Origin: Trifolium pratense
Lineage: Eukaryota; Streptophyta; Magnoliopsida; Fabales; Fabaceae
Assembly: GCF_020283565.1 (NCBI RefSeq)
Contig: NC_060060.1
Location: 37,634,001 to 37,698,000 of the forward strand
DNA length: 64,000 bases
Direction of reading: 5' to 3'
Each line of letters begins with the position of its first letter. The first letter of the stretch is position 1. A program made the position numbers and the translations under genes. A model generated the notes under the pieces. That model had not been told where the DNA came from and made no database searches. It worked only from the letters and a program-made list of their open reading frames with translations. Positions 17,173 through 27,433 of this stretch are shown in pieces.

Positions 17173-17382
17173 CTATGGCTTGAAAATCATTTTATGACAA
17201 TAGCCATCCATGCATACATTAGCGACATGTTTGCTACGTGCAGATATTTTAGGACAATCTTTAGTAGTTGTACATGGGATAGATGTTGCAATGACTTTTG
17301 GATCCTTGAAATCATCCTTCGTAATAAGAAATAGGAAAAGAAATAAAATTATAGCAGGAACTAACTTGAGATTTTTAGCCAT
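17173..17382 (-). CDS. NCR-like secreted cysteine-rich peptide 1
   Basis: Single uninterrupted frame of 69 residues. Residues 1-24 form a strongly hydrophobic signal peptide (MAKNLKL... with an IILFLFLFLIT core). The mature part has four cysteines spaced C-x5-C-x13-C-x4-C, with Asp just before the second, the usual pattern of 4-cysteine nodule-specific cysteine-rich peptides. In IRLC legumes such peptides are made in infected nodule cells and delivered to rhizobia, where they drive bacteroid differentiation. The function of this particular peptide is inferred only from the pattern. No intron is needed, whereas I recall most NCR genes having one after the signal peptide. The start is the ATG opening the signal peptide. 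Confidence 0.88.
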   Translation of the reverse strand: MAKNLKLVPAIILFLFLFLITKDDFKDPKVIATSIPCTTTKDCPKISARSKHVANVCMDGYCHKMIFKP

Positions 17383-17427
17383 GTTCTCTCTCTTCCTATA
17401 TGTAACAAATAGAATATAGTTTGATCA

Positions 17428-17434
17428 ATTTATA
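17428..17434 (-). promoter_or_regulatory. Probable TATA box of NCR 1
   Basis: TATAAAT on the minus strand, about 45 bases upstream of the ATG, within a CTATAAATTGATCAAA block conserved upstream of all three NCR-like genes. Confidence 0.55.
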
Positions 17435-18480
17435 GTGTAAGAAGGTTATTCAATTTAAAAAAATAATTAAAAAATCATTTTTTTTATTTTCTTTTTAGCA
17501 TTTAAGGTGATCAATGGGCTGCATTTGACCATTTAGAACGCTTAATTAATAAATATCTCTTTGGTAGATCAATATTTTAAGTTTAACCCTTAAAAACAGT
17601 GAAGGGGTAACATAAAAAATATATAATCATTAAAATTCATTAATTTTTGGTGTCCAATAATTTTTTGTTTTTGTAAATATTTCAAATTTTGTACTTAGTA
17701 TATGTATAAAATATTTCAACAAATTTTGGACCCGCAAATTTTGGACCAAGTATATCCTTCAAAAGTTTATCAAAGCGAGTTATAGGGACTAAAAATTAGA
17801 TTTGATAATCAACAGTTTTACATTTCATATATATCGATTATCTGGGAGAGTTTATTGTGATTACTTTGGATTCTTGTTACGACATTTGGACAATACAGGG
17901 ATTGTCTTATTTGGCCCTTTCGTATGTGTTGGTAATTACAGACCTGGATCCACTGCTATAACTGCTTCACGCAGTAAAAGATCCCAGCCACAAATTTTTG
18001 ATCGGACAATTCTTGTTATAGTAATCAAATTTTATATTATTTAATCTCAGCCATCAAATTTGATCGGACGGTCAGAAACAGTTATTGCGACGCGGTAACC
18101 GTGTAATCCAAATTCGGTATTTGGTTAGTTCATTTCCAAGAATACATGAGATCATCAGGCTATTGTGAACAATATTGAAGCCCACATTTTGTTTTGTTCT
18201 TGTTCTAGCTTTAATCTTGCATTCCATGTATTCAAGCTGGTTTTTTATGAATAACGTGTTATAGCTATGTCTAGAAAATGTGGCAACATGTGTGTGTTAT
18301 ATGTGAAAATTGATGAAATTCTGTATAATTTTGTTAGTGATAGTCTTTGTAATGTGCTATTTGATTATGCTTCGAAATGTTTCAGATTACTAATTTTTGT
18401 TTTCAATCCTAGTATTTTGATGGGAGGAAAAAGTGAGAAGGGGAGAACAATGATTGGTCAATCCCAAACACAAAGGTTCT

Positions 18481-19260
18481 TTTTTTTTTTTTTTTTTTTA
18501 ACCAAACAAACTTACTGCATTTCATTACTTATCAAAAGTTCAATACATGAAGGAATCATCTCAAATCTATGGAAACTAGTCCAAGAATTGGCCGCCCTAG
18601 CTAACGTGTGAGCAACCGAATTCACTTGTCTCCTAATAAACTTAACTTCAAAGTTCACACATGATAACATAACAAGAATAATTTCATTAACGATTGAAAG
18701 AAATTCTGAGTTGCATCGCCGTTTGGTACGAATAGCATCAACCAACACTTGAGAGTCACTTTCAAATTGGACGCTTTCAAAACCTCTACTCTTAGCTTCA
18801 TTCATAGCTTGCAATAATGCCCATGCTTCACCCTCCTCTGTTGATAAAGTCAGTTGCTGCCACTGCGTAATTCCAGCCATAAACTCACCAGAATTATTAC
18901 GAAAACAAGCACCCATCGCGGTCCTACCTGCACCGACAAAAAATGCTGCATCTACATTGCACTTTAACCATCCTATACGAGGCCTTTCCCACCGATTGGT
19001 GCTGGCAAGCGGAGCATCATGATTATCGTTACCTCGCAACTTATGGACTGCAAACCACTCGTTCCAATGATCAAACGCCGCCCGACCAATTTGGTTTGGA
19101 CTTTTAACATTATCATTCCAAATTTTATCATTCCGGTTATGCCATATACTCCATAACAGCGTAGCCACTCTACCTATAGTAGCGTAATCCTCATTCCGAC
19201 ACAAGGCAAACACTCTATCTGCCGCACTGCCTTGCTGACAAGCTGCAGAACCCAAAATAG
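18481..19260 (-). mobile_element. 5'-truncated LINE (non-LTR retrotransposon) with RNase H domain
   Basis: The minus-strand frame encodes the C-terminal RNase H-like part of a plant LINE polyprotein: a helical WSIWHNRNDKIW region, GWLKCNVDAAFF (first catalytic Asp), STEEGEAWALL (Glu), FESDSQVLVDAI (Asp) and NSVAHTLARAA (His). Upstream reverse transcriptase is missing. The insertion is clean: a T-run on the plus strand (18481-18499) is the poly(A) tail, and AAAGGTTCTT occurs at both edges (18472-18481 and 19261-19270) as a target-site duplication. The in-frame ATG at 19294 lies in flanking DNA, so it is not the element's own start. Confidence 0.9.
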
Positions 19261-19306
19261 AAAGGTTCTTATAAAAAAAAATGGGAAACTTCAACGGTCA
19301 ACATTT

Positions 19307-19802
19307 AAGTAAAAGATTCCAACTTTTCGCACCCCCTTGAATATACTCGGTCACCTCCTAAAATTACCAAATTAACCCTCTCGCTTTCTAGGATGCAAGC
19401 ACTTTTTCGCACTCTAAGTAGCGAGTGTCAATATTTTTAGCTCAAATCCACCCCTAGAATGAAAAAAATCATGAAAAAAAGAGTTCGAATTCTAGAAAGC
19501 AAACTCAACTGCAATTTGTCATCTAGAAAGTGAACTCAGTTCACATTCTAGAAAGCGAACTAACTGCAGTTTGCTATCTAGAAAGCGAACTCGGCTGCAG
19601 TTTGCATTCTAGGAAGCGAACTCAGTTGCAGTTTGCATTCTAGAAAGTGAACTCACTGCAGTTTGCATTCTAGAAAGCGAACTCTTTCCCCTCCATTTTT
19701 TCTATTTACACACTCGCTTTCTAAGTAATGAGAGAGGTAAAATGAGTTTTCAGGGAGTGACCATGACTGTCGGGGCGCCAAAAGTAACTTTCTAAGTAAA
19801 AG
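19307..19802. mobile_element. Mutator-type MITE carrying a minisatellite
   Basis: The nine-base direct repeat AAGTAAAAG at 19307-19315 and 19794-19802 flanks a 478-base element, as expected for Mutator-like transposition. The ends are imperfect inverted repeats (left AACTTTTCGCACCCC, right complement TTACTTTTGGCGCCCC) followed on both sides by GGTCAC. The interior holds the tandem repeat at 19483-19684. There is no transposase, so it is non-autonomous. Confidence 0.8.
19483..19684. repeat. Minisatellite, about 30-base unit, seven copies
   Basis: CTAGAAAG (CTAGGAAG once) recurs at about 19492, 19523, 19548, 19578, 19609, 19640 and 19670, so the period is about 25-31 bases. The common unit is TTTGCATTCTAGAAAGCGA followed by ACTCNGCTGCAG. 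The core TTCTAGAA is itself palindromic. Confidence 0.9.
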
Positions 19803-20525
19803 TTTTGGGAAGAAATAAACAATGAGTTGAAAGATACCTCGAAGAAAATTATGGCAGAATTTGTATAGGGTAAGTGTATGAGTATATCTTAATATAATAA
19901 AGGATCAGTGGTTTTGCAAGCCCCATTTTGAAACCCTAAATTCTTGCCCAATCAATCTCCTACATTTGTTTCTTCTGACCAACCACATCTTGCCATGCCA
20001 TTTAGGGTTTCATTTCATTTTAGGGTTCAATTAGGGTTCAATCCTCTTCATTACATTCATTCAAATAATTCTTTGCCAGATGTCTCATGTGGACCTCTCC
20101 TATAACTGCTGGTTTATGCAAACAACAGGTATTGCTGGTTTATGCAAACAACTGGTATTGCTGATTTATGCAAACAATTGGCACAAGTGGTTTATGGAAA
20201 CAATTGTGGTTTTAAGATTGCTTTCCCAATTTTTGTTCATTTGTGGAGTTTTTTTTCTCTCTCTTCCCCCTCTCTCTCTCGTACGCTCTAGCTCTTTCTC
20301 ACCTTCCTCTCACACTTTCATCTCTCTTTCTCTCTGCACTCTCCATCTCATCCTTCACCATAACATCCACACAACAACCTCCACCACCATCTATGAAATT
20401 GAGGCAATGAAATGATGAAATCGGTAAACAATTTTGAATTTTTATGAAAAAATGTTGAAAATTGATGGATTAGGGTTTGGTTGATTTAGGGATCAAGACC
20501 AAGGCAGCGATAGTGCCAACCTTGC

Positions 20526-20705
20526 ATGCAAGAAGCGAAGGAGAAAAGAAGAGCGCTCGCTGTTGTTGAAGGTGAAAGGGAGCGCATGAAATCGAAGAGG
20601 AAAAGGGTTTCTACCATTCACGAAGAAGATGAAGATCTGAGGGAAATTGGGAAGAAAGAGTTTGGGAAGAAAAGAAAGGAAGGAAAGGGAAATATGGCCG
20701 AGTGA
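20526..20705 (+). CDS. Small basic/acidic open frame inside the Helitron, doubtful
   Basis: A 59-codon frame from ATG to TGA, rich in Lys, Arg and Glu (MQEAKEKRRALAVVEGERER at its start). It lies downstream of a CT-rich segment resembling a plant 5' leader. I do not recognise it. It may be the first exon of a captured gene or chance. Confidence 0.25.
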   Translation: MQEAKEKRRALAVVEGERERMKSKRKRVSTIHEEDEDLREIGKKEFGKKRKEGKGNMAE

Positions 20706-21355
20706 GAAAATATTTGCCGGCGGGAGAGAAGTTCCGGCGAGGAGGAGGAGTTCCGGCCGAGAGAGTTCTTGTGGCGGTTTGTGGTCTCTTTCTCTCTTAT
20801 CATTCTTCGATTTTCCTTCCTCTATTTCAATTACTTTTTTTTTTTTTTTTAACTTTGTTTGTTGATTTTTGCAGTAGGGTTGGGCATTAAGGTTGCAATC
20901 AAGTCGGTATTTATGATCGCACCGCCGGTAAGAATATAGGTTTCAATTGCATAAATTAAATACTCATAATTGACTTTGTGATTGTGAATTGTGAATATTC
21001 TGGATTTTTAATTTGGTATAAGTATTTGGCTTTGATAGATTGTTGTTTCACCTTTCACCTCTCAAAACTAGGGTTATCAAATATAGAATTGAATAAAGCA
21101 TAGGTTTTTAGTTGCCAATTTTCTGATTGTGGAAAAACCTTAGGTTTTTAGTTGCCAATTTTCTGTTTGTGGAAAAACCTTAGGTTCTCACCATTTCTCT
21201 ACAAATAATTGAAAACAGTGAAAAGAGTATACATCTGTCAAATATTGAATTGAGACTGGGAAGAATTGTGAGATTAATGTCAAACTGTGTTTTTTTCTCT
21301 TAATCTGGAATATACATTCTTTTTTCTGAGAATTTTCTGTTTCTTTCGTGATCAG

Positions 21356-22043
21356 GCACAATAGTTCCAGTGCTTTTGGTTTGCTGTTCACTTCTATGAC
21401 ACATATGGGCAATCCCTTTCAAACATTCTTGTATCCCTCCAAGTAAGTTAACCAACCTTCAAACGACTATAATTAATGGAAATTCACTTGGATTTTTGAC
21501 AGTTGGAAAATTTTGAATTTGCCGCAGCCATTTTTCTCAGGGCTGCCTTATTAAGATCAAACAGATCATGTTGCAACTGCATACTTTGAATGTGCTTGAC
21601 TGAGTTGAAACATGAGCAATCCTATCTTTAGATCGGACAGCCTGAGATACATGACTGGCAAATTCAGGATTTTCCAGCTGTAACAAATCAGAAGCATATT
21701 TTTTCAAGAATATAGGTTTAAATTGGGTCTGCTTTTTATGATTTGGTAGTCACAGTTATTAATTGACATCATTGGTTTGTATTCATATAAACAGATGGGA
21801 ATAAGCGCAGTTGATTCTTCAGTTGCTGGTCTTGGTGGCTGTCCATATGCTAAGGGGGCTTCGGGAAATGTAGCTACCGAAGATGTTGTGTACATGCTTA
21901 ATGGTCTTGGTGTGAAAACCAACGTCGATATTGAAAAGCTCATGTCAGCCGGCGACTTCATCGGCAAGCATTTGGGGCGCCCCTCTGACTCAAAGACCGC
22001 CATTGCCCTTAGCCGAGTCACTGCTGATTCTTCTAAGATATGA
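21356..22043 (+). pseudogene. Hydroxymethylglutaryl-CoA lyase, captured 3' fragment
   Basis: HMG-CoA lyase splits HMG-CoA to acetoacetate and acetyl-CoA in leucine breakdown. Two exons remain. The first (21356-21442) reads GTIVPVL, then, after an internal deletion that breaks the frame, FAVHFYDTYGQSLSNILVSLQ. The second (21795-22043) reads [20 protein letters not shown] through to the stop, covering the conserved [20 protein letters not shown] region with its catalytic Cys. Splice sites are preserved (AA|GTAAGT, ACAG|ATG), so DNA and not mRNA was copied. Everything upstream, including the N-terminal catalytic half, is missing. It sits inside the Helitron and is not expected to make enzyme. 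Confidence 0.88.
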
Positions 22044-22099
22044 TTATATATATAGTACCATATAAATATATTTCCAGGTGCTTCAACCAATGACAGATC

Positions 22100-25080
22100 A
22101 TTCTATATGTTTCATGTGTCATTTTTTTGTTGCATAATTATAGAACAAGAATAAATTTTCCACTCACATTGATGAGTTAGGAAGCAGCAATGCATATAAT
22201 ATGTCAATAGCAAATGCAAGGTTCTCATTTGAGTGAAATCTTGCATTTTTTATACAGCCATCATGCATGCCATTCATTTGTGTATAATGATGTATAGTTA
22301 GATATGGTTATACACGGATGACTCATTTTTAACTCTAAATTGATTATATCTTATAATTTTAATTTCATCTCTGTCATAGATGTTTGGTCATGTCGTTTAA
22401 AAAAATCATATGAAAGAAACTGAGAAAAATGGCAAGATAAGTAAGGTCATGGATGCCACCCTTGAAGATTTGCAGTAAGTTTGTTTATCTAACCCGGTTA
22501 GTGCACTTTATTCAATCATTTTTTGTAGTGTACTTATATGGTTATTTTTACATTGGGGTTTTGACAATTTCTGATTTTGTAGTTTTTGTGTGTAGGTTTT
22601 GATATGTGATTTCTTGAATCCATCATGGTAAGTGCGATAACATTAATACTCTTTTATATCCATTTATGCATATCAAAACTATTTTAGGATTCACTGTTGA
22701 AGAGAGAATTATGAGTAATTAATTCTCTGATTCTGTTAAGTGATATATTTCAAGTGCATGCAAATTTTAGAATTTTTAGAAGCAATGAAGTGTTACAACT
22801 ATTATTATTTAACTTCCCTATAATAGATTACATGGTCTATATTGATATCATTTGAGGTAAGGCTCTTATATGTCATGTTCCAGCTCTATTATGTTTCCTA
22901 TTTGCCTCTTTGACCTGTCATCACTTAATGTCATGTATATTATGCTCTATTATCTTATGTTTGCTTATAACATGTTTGTTATTGTTATAACCATAACTAT
23001 CACTAATTAGGTGCATACCAAATAATTATTGATTTGTTTCTATGTAAGTTTAAAGTAGCACATGCAGGGAAGATATGAGAATATGAAAAAAAAACATGCC
23101 TAAAGTTGGTTCTCTTGGGCTTTACATGATGTTCAGGACATACACTTCACAGGCGAGTTGTATGAAAATTTATGAGCTGATTATCAACAAAGCCTTCCTA
23201 ATTTAAACATTATGATCCTTAATTCCATGTGTTAACGATGAAAGTTAAAAGTGGTTTTTTCATGATGTAGCTATTGGGGGTTTGTTTTGTTGGTTTGGGA
23301 GATTAGGGATATTCCAATTAGAAACACACTAATTAAAACACACTAATTAAGCAACTAAACCCCTTAATTTTTTTTTGTAAGCAACTTTTTATTCCTTTTT
23401 TACTTGTGCATATAAATTTGGAACTCATGTTGGCGAATCATAATTGCTACTTTTTAGGGGAGGAGGGATAGGTATGTATGGTTACTACTATTTTATAGGG
23501 ATGACTACATCATCATTGATACTTTTTAGGAAGTCTTGAGCATCCAATCCTATATTTTTGAATAACTCCTTCACTAATACACACATATTTTCTCATTGAT
23601 CAAATACACCACTCTTCTAATTTTCTTTTCTATTCATCTCCTCTTAAATAAATAAAGGGTTAGAAGAAGATAATTTTGAGATGTTGAGTGTTGAAGTAAT
23701 TGACTTTTTCTTAACGGAAAATTGATTGGTATTTGATTATATTTTATCTTCTTATGGTTTTTTTTTTGCACTTGAATTGCAGAGTATTATAGTATGGGGA
23801 AATATTGGTGGTGTTTGATATAGGTTACCTGGTTATGCCTTTTTTCCTTTTGAAATGCTAGAGGTAAAAAGATTCTAACTTCTGCATTAATTTTCTCTGA
23901 TTATGTCTCTTTGTGATATTTCAATTAATTGAATTTCTTTAGTTTTGTTTGGTCGGTGGAATGAGATTTTTATTGAGCATGGCTTAAGTGGTGGGGATTG
24001 AAACATAGATGAAAAACTTCTATATACACCATGCATGTTCTCATTTAAACTAATGAGGTGAAAAATACAAGCAATACTAATGAGGTAAATTTTTTGCCAC
24101 ATAGCAGCAACGTGGTTCTATTTGTAACATTTGAACATCAATTTGGTTATCTTTTTATCTCAGATATGATGAATTTCCAAATTTTATGCAGGGAACTTTA
24201 GATTGTAGGATATGATAGAAGATTATCAATTTGGTTTTGGGCCTTCGATCTATATGCGACATGACTTCCTAAAGAGGGAGGGACCTGGAGTTTGAAGTTA
24301 TCAACCAAATTAATGGAAAAAAGGAGTTGTGATTATTTTTGAATTATTGTTTAGAGGAAGAGAGAAATAGATTGAGTCTATGTATTGATGTTTTTCTTTA
24401 AAGTATATCCTAATGTACTCTTGCATCCTTATTGTGCATTAAAACTTTTTTTTCTTCATATTGTCATGATAATGATAATTTATGTGGTTGTTTTTGTAAA
24501 TTGAATTTGGCTTCATATGATATAATGAGATTGACCTAGAAAAGTCTTATACATTGAAGGTTGATGAGAGGAAAGGAAGGTAGAAATAATTCTCATATGT
24601 TGAAGAATACTATTTTGGAACTTGCTATCATGTCCTTCACAAAATTCTTCTATCATCACTAAAATTTCTCCTACCTATATTTTGAATAGCACTCTTATGT
24701 CCCATACCACTTCTATCTATTCTCAAATCTCAAATAGTAGTAATCTTTCTATAAATGTCATGGGTCATAGAAAGTTCCATTATAAAATTCGGTGTGATGA
24801 TTCACTTGAAGTGTGCATATGGTCTGCATTTATGTTTGCAATGATCAATTATGTTTAACCCACTTAACTAAGATTAAATTATATGATGCCTTTAATTTAA
24901 AACATCCTATATTTGCAATGATATATTATGCTTAATCTACTTAATTGACAGCATCCATGATTGAAATAAATTTGGTGTTCCGCCAAATGAACCAATTTGT
25001 TTAATTTGTATATGCTTATGACTAACTTCATTTGACTCATAGCATCCATGATTGACAACAACCATGATTGTTATGTATAT
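22100..25080. other. Helitron interior, no gene recognised
   Basis: About 3 kb of AT-rich sequence between the captured lyase fragment and the Helitron hairpin. Open frames are short and none resembles a known protein. It may hold UTR or intron sequence of captured genes. Confidence 0.5.
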
Positions 25081-25195
25081 GACGTTCTTTCAAACCCGTG
25101 CATCGCACGGGGCGGTGACTAGTTCATTTAAATTGTACCATCTTCAGTAACTTGTTGTATAGGGTTAATATAAGTAACTAGTTTATACCAAAGAA

Positions 25196-25197
<2 letters not shown>

Positions 25198-25256
<59 letters not shown>
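25198..25256. repeat. (TA)n microsatellite
   Basis: About 29 uninterrupted TA units, just outside the Helitron 3' end. Confidence 0.95.
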
Positions 25257-25260
<4 letters not shown>

Positions 25261-25585
25261 TAACTAGTTCAAATTATTATATCATTATCATTGTAAATTT
25301 GTGTCTTATATACTCACTATTAATATAAGTAATAACTAGTTTAAGAGTACAACGTCAAAGTTGAGAGTAACTAGGAAAAAAAAATTAAAATTATAGCCGA
25401 GAGTACAATGTCAAAGTTGCAAGATGGATGAAATATTTGCGAGACATAAAAAACAAGAGATAAGCAGCAATTTAATTTCATTTCATTACCACTATTTTAG
25501 AGTACAAAGGTAAAGTTGCAAGGTGCGTGAAATTAAAAAATAAAAAATATAATTATTGGTTGCTACCGGAAGAACTAATTCATCC

Positions 25586-25807
25586 CTACATGTGGCGTTT
25601 TGGCTTGAAAATCATTCTATGACAATAGCCATCCATGCATACATTAACGACATATTTGCTACGTGCGGATACTTTAGGACAATCTTTAGTAGATGTACAT
25701 GTGATAGATGGTACGATGATTTTTGGACCACTGACATCCTCCTTCGTAATACGAAATAGGAAAAGAAATAAAATTATAGCAAGAATTAACTTGAGATTTT
25801 TAGCCAT
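25586..25807 (-). CDS. NCR-like secreted cysteine-rich peptide 2
   Basis: Single frame of 73 residues, clearly paralogous to the peptide at 17173-17382. It has the same signal peptide opening (MAKNLKLILAIILFLFLF) and the same four cysteines at C-x5-C-x13-C-x4-C, with Asp before the second. The C-terminus is four residues longer (ends PKRHM) because the first copy's stop position reads through here. The upstream CTATAAATTGATCAAA block is conserved. No intron. The nodule role is inferred from the family pattern; expression cannot be judged from sequence. Confidence 0.87.
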   Translation of the reverse strand: MAKNLKLILAIILFLFLFRITKEDVSGPKIIVPSITCTSTKDCPKVSARSKYVVNVCMDGYCHRMIFKPKRHM

Positions 25808-26098
25808 GTTCTCTCTCTTCGTGTATGTAACAAATAGAATATGGTTTGATCAATTTATAGTGTATGAAGGTTATGCAATTTTAAAATAAAAAATTAATAT
25901 TTTTATTTTTAGCATTCAAGGTGATCAATGGGTTGCATTTGATTTGACCATTTAGAACGCTTAATTAATAAATATTTCTTCGGTAGATCAAATGTTTTAA
26001 GTTTGCCCCTTAAACACACTTAGTGAATGGGTAACATAAAAAATATATAATCATTAAAATTCATTATTTTTTGTTCCTATAAATATTTTTTGTTCTCG

Positions 26099-26348
26099 TA
26101 AACATTAGAGATCTCTTTTTGCCACCCTACTAATTTTGGGGCGCACTCTACGAAATTATCAAAATACATTTGTCCGCTATTTAGGTAGTGGACACCCCTC
26201 AAAACACCCTACCTTTATAACTTTCCGCTACTTAAGTAGTGGACGTTATTTTCCAAAATTTCTAATTTTTATAACGTCTGCTACTTAAGTAACGGAAGGA
26301 TAAAATTGAAAAATCGGTAGAGTGGCAAAAGTAATTCTATAAACATTA
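26099..26348. mobile_element. Mutator-type MITE with 9-base target duplication
   Basis: TAAACATTA at 26099-26107 and 26340-26348 flanks a 232-base element. The ends are imperfect inverted repeats (CTTTTTGCCACCCTAC left; CTTTTGCCACTCTACC as the complement of the right). The interior repeats palindromes of the type CCGCTACTTAAGTAGTGG three times. The duplicated paralogous block carries a single TAAACATTA at 28152-28160 followed by the same flanking sequence, giving a natural empty site. Confidence 0.88.
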
Positions 26349-26590
26349 CTTTAACAACACACCATGATTCTCCCATTCAATAAATTGGAAAGGACTCTCC
26401 ATCACATTAGCAGTGTTCTAAAATGTACCACCATGTAATGGACAGGTTCATAAGAGACCTGCAAAAAGCAAGTTTATCACCAGCAACTCTTTCAAATGAG
26501 TTCGTTGGATCAAGACAGCAAGATGGACAAACACCGTTATATTTTAGGAAATTGTAATAATTTAGAAAAGTTTAGAAAAAGTAAGAGGCC
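26340..26590. repeat. Direct repeat flanking NCR 3, copy A
   Basis: About 240 bases starting at TAAACATTACT..AACAAC.CACCATGATTC and ending near TTTAGAAAAG reappear at 28152-28430. The second copy has small insertions (for example around 28255-28285). No coding function is evident. The pair brackets the NCR 3 block and shows that the block arose by tandem duplication. Confidence 0.85.
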
Positions 26591-26845
26591 AAAAAAACAT
26601 ATCTGCTCGCCTTTGAATTCAAAAAATTTGAGAGTACAAAGTCAAAGTTGCAAGGTGGGTGAAATATTTGCGAGACATCCAAAACAAGAGATAAGCAGAC
26701 AATTTCATTTCATTTAATTTCATTACTAATATTTTAGAGTACAAAGGCAAAGTTGCAAGGTGCATGAAATTAAAAAACAAAAAATTAAAAATATAATTAT
26801 AGATTGCTACTAGAACTTATTCTTCCTATGGCGTTCGTTTACTTT

Positions 26846-27067
26846 CTATGGCTTGGAAATAATCTTATGACAAAAGCCATTCATGCATACATTAACGATA
26901 AAAAAAGCGACATATTTGCTACCTGCAGAAATTTTAGGACAATCTTCAGTAGATGCACATGTTTTAGATGTTGAAATGATTTTTGGATAATTGGCATCCT
27001 CCTTCGTAATAAGGAATAGGAAAAGAAATAAAATTATAATAGGAATTAACTTGAGATTTTTAGCCAT
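26846..27067 (-). CDS. NCR-like secreted cysteine-rich peptide 3
   Basis: Third paralogue. From the ATG at 27067, aligned with the other two starts, it encodes 73 residues; the frame also runs eight codons further upstream, but conservation favours this start. The signal peptide is like the others. The cysteine spacing is C-x5-C-x17-C-x4-C: four extra residues (FFIV-like, hydrophobic) lengthen the middle loop compared with x13 in copies 1 and 2. No intron. The upstream region is interrupted by two MITEs (27183-27431 and 27568-27772) that the other copies lack, which could alter its regulation. Confidence 0.85.
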   Translation of the reverse strand: MAKNLKLIPIIILFLFLFLITKEDANYPKIISTSKTCASTEDCPKISAGSKYVAFFIVNVCMNGFCHKIISKP

Positions 27068-27180
27068 ATTCTCTCTTATCGTATGTAACAAATAGAATAT
27101 GATTTGATCAATTTATAGTGTATGAAGGTTAAGCAATTTAAAAAATATATATATTAAAAAAAACAATATTTTGATTTTTT

Positions 27181-27433
27181 TACTCTCTCCGTCCTAATTT
27201 GATTGACACAGTTGACTGTTATGTACTATTTACACATATTGTTTTGACCTTATTTTTCTACTAATAAACAAAAATAAATATTAACATATAAGATGTTTGA
27301 TTCATCACGATGAGTATTTATCAAATTTTTATAATTTTTACTATTATACAATTAAAAATATTAATCGTCAAAGTTATGCATCGGCATATATGAAACAGTC
27401 AACTGTGTCAATAAAATTGGGAGGGAGGGAGTA
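27181..27433. mobile_element. Stowaway MITE upstream of NCR 3
   Basis: The element at 27183-27431 has termini CTCTCTCCGTCCTAATTTG and CAAAATTGGGAGGGAGGGAG-like inverted sequence, extending into the ACACAGTTGACTG inverted repeat. It is flanked by TA on both sides, the Stowaway/mariner target. In NCR blocks 1 and 2 the corresponding place reads TTTTTAGCATT with a single TA, which is the empty site. The element is about 115 bases upstream of the NCR 3 ATG. Confidence 0.9.

Larger units (their letters stand above)
16960..17880. repeat. NCR-containing duplicated block, copy 1
   Basis: The block shares extended similarity with about 25375-26098 plus 26340-26590 (copy 2) and 26600-28440 (copy 3). 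Shared landmarks are GAGTACAAAGGCAAAGTTGCAAG downstream of each NCR gene, GATCAATTTATAG upstream, and a TTAATTAATAAATATCTCT.. segment further upstream. In this copy the upstream part is uninterrupted, which makes it the reference for transposon insertions in the others. Confidence 0.8.
19887..25122 (+). mobile_element. Helitron (5.2 kb, non-autonomous) with captured gene fragments
   Basis: The 5' end TCTTAATATAATAAAGG follows an A. The 3' end is a perfect seven-base-stem hairpin CCCGTGC-ATC-GCACGGG (25095-25111), seven bases, then CTAG, followed by T. A|TC...CTAG|T with a subterminal hairpin and no target duplication is the Helitron signature. No Rep/helicase protein was seen. Inside are a broken 3' part of a hydroxymethylglutaryl-CoA lyase gene (21356-22043), an unassigned exon-like piece in opposite orientation (about 21520-21678) and a 5'-leader-like pyrimidine-rich stretch (20240-20420). 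The 3' end is secure because a second element at 45484-46108 shares it; the 5' end is assigned by motif and base context. Confidence 0.75.

Noticed and set aside
17119..17419. Plus-strand frames opposite the NCR-like genes (also at 25556-25889)
   Set aside because: Antisense shadows of the NCR frames; no signal peptide or cysteine pattern of their own.
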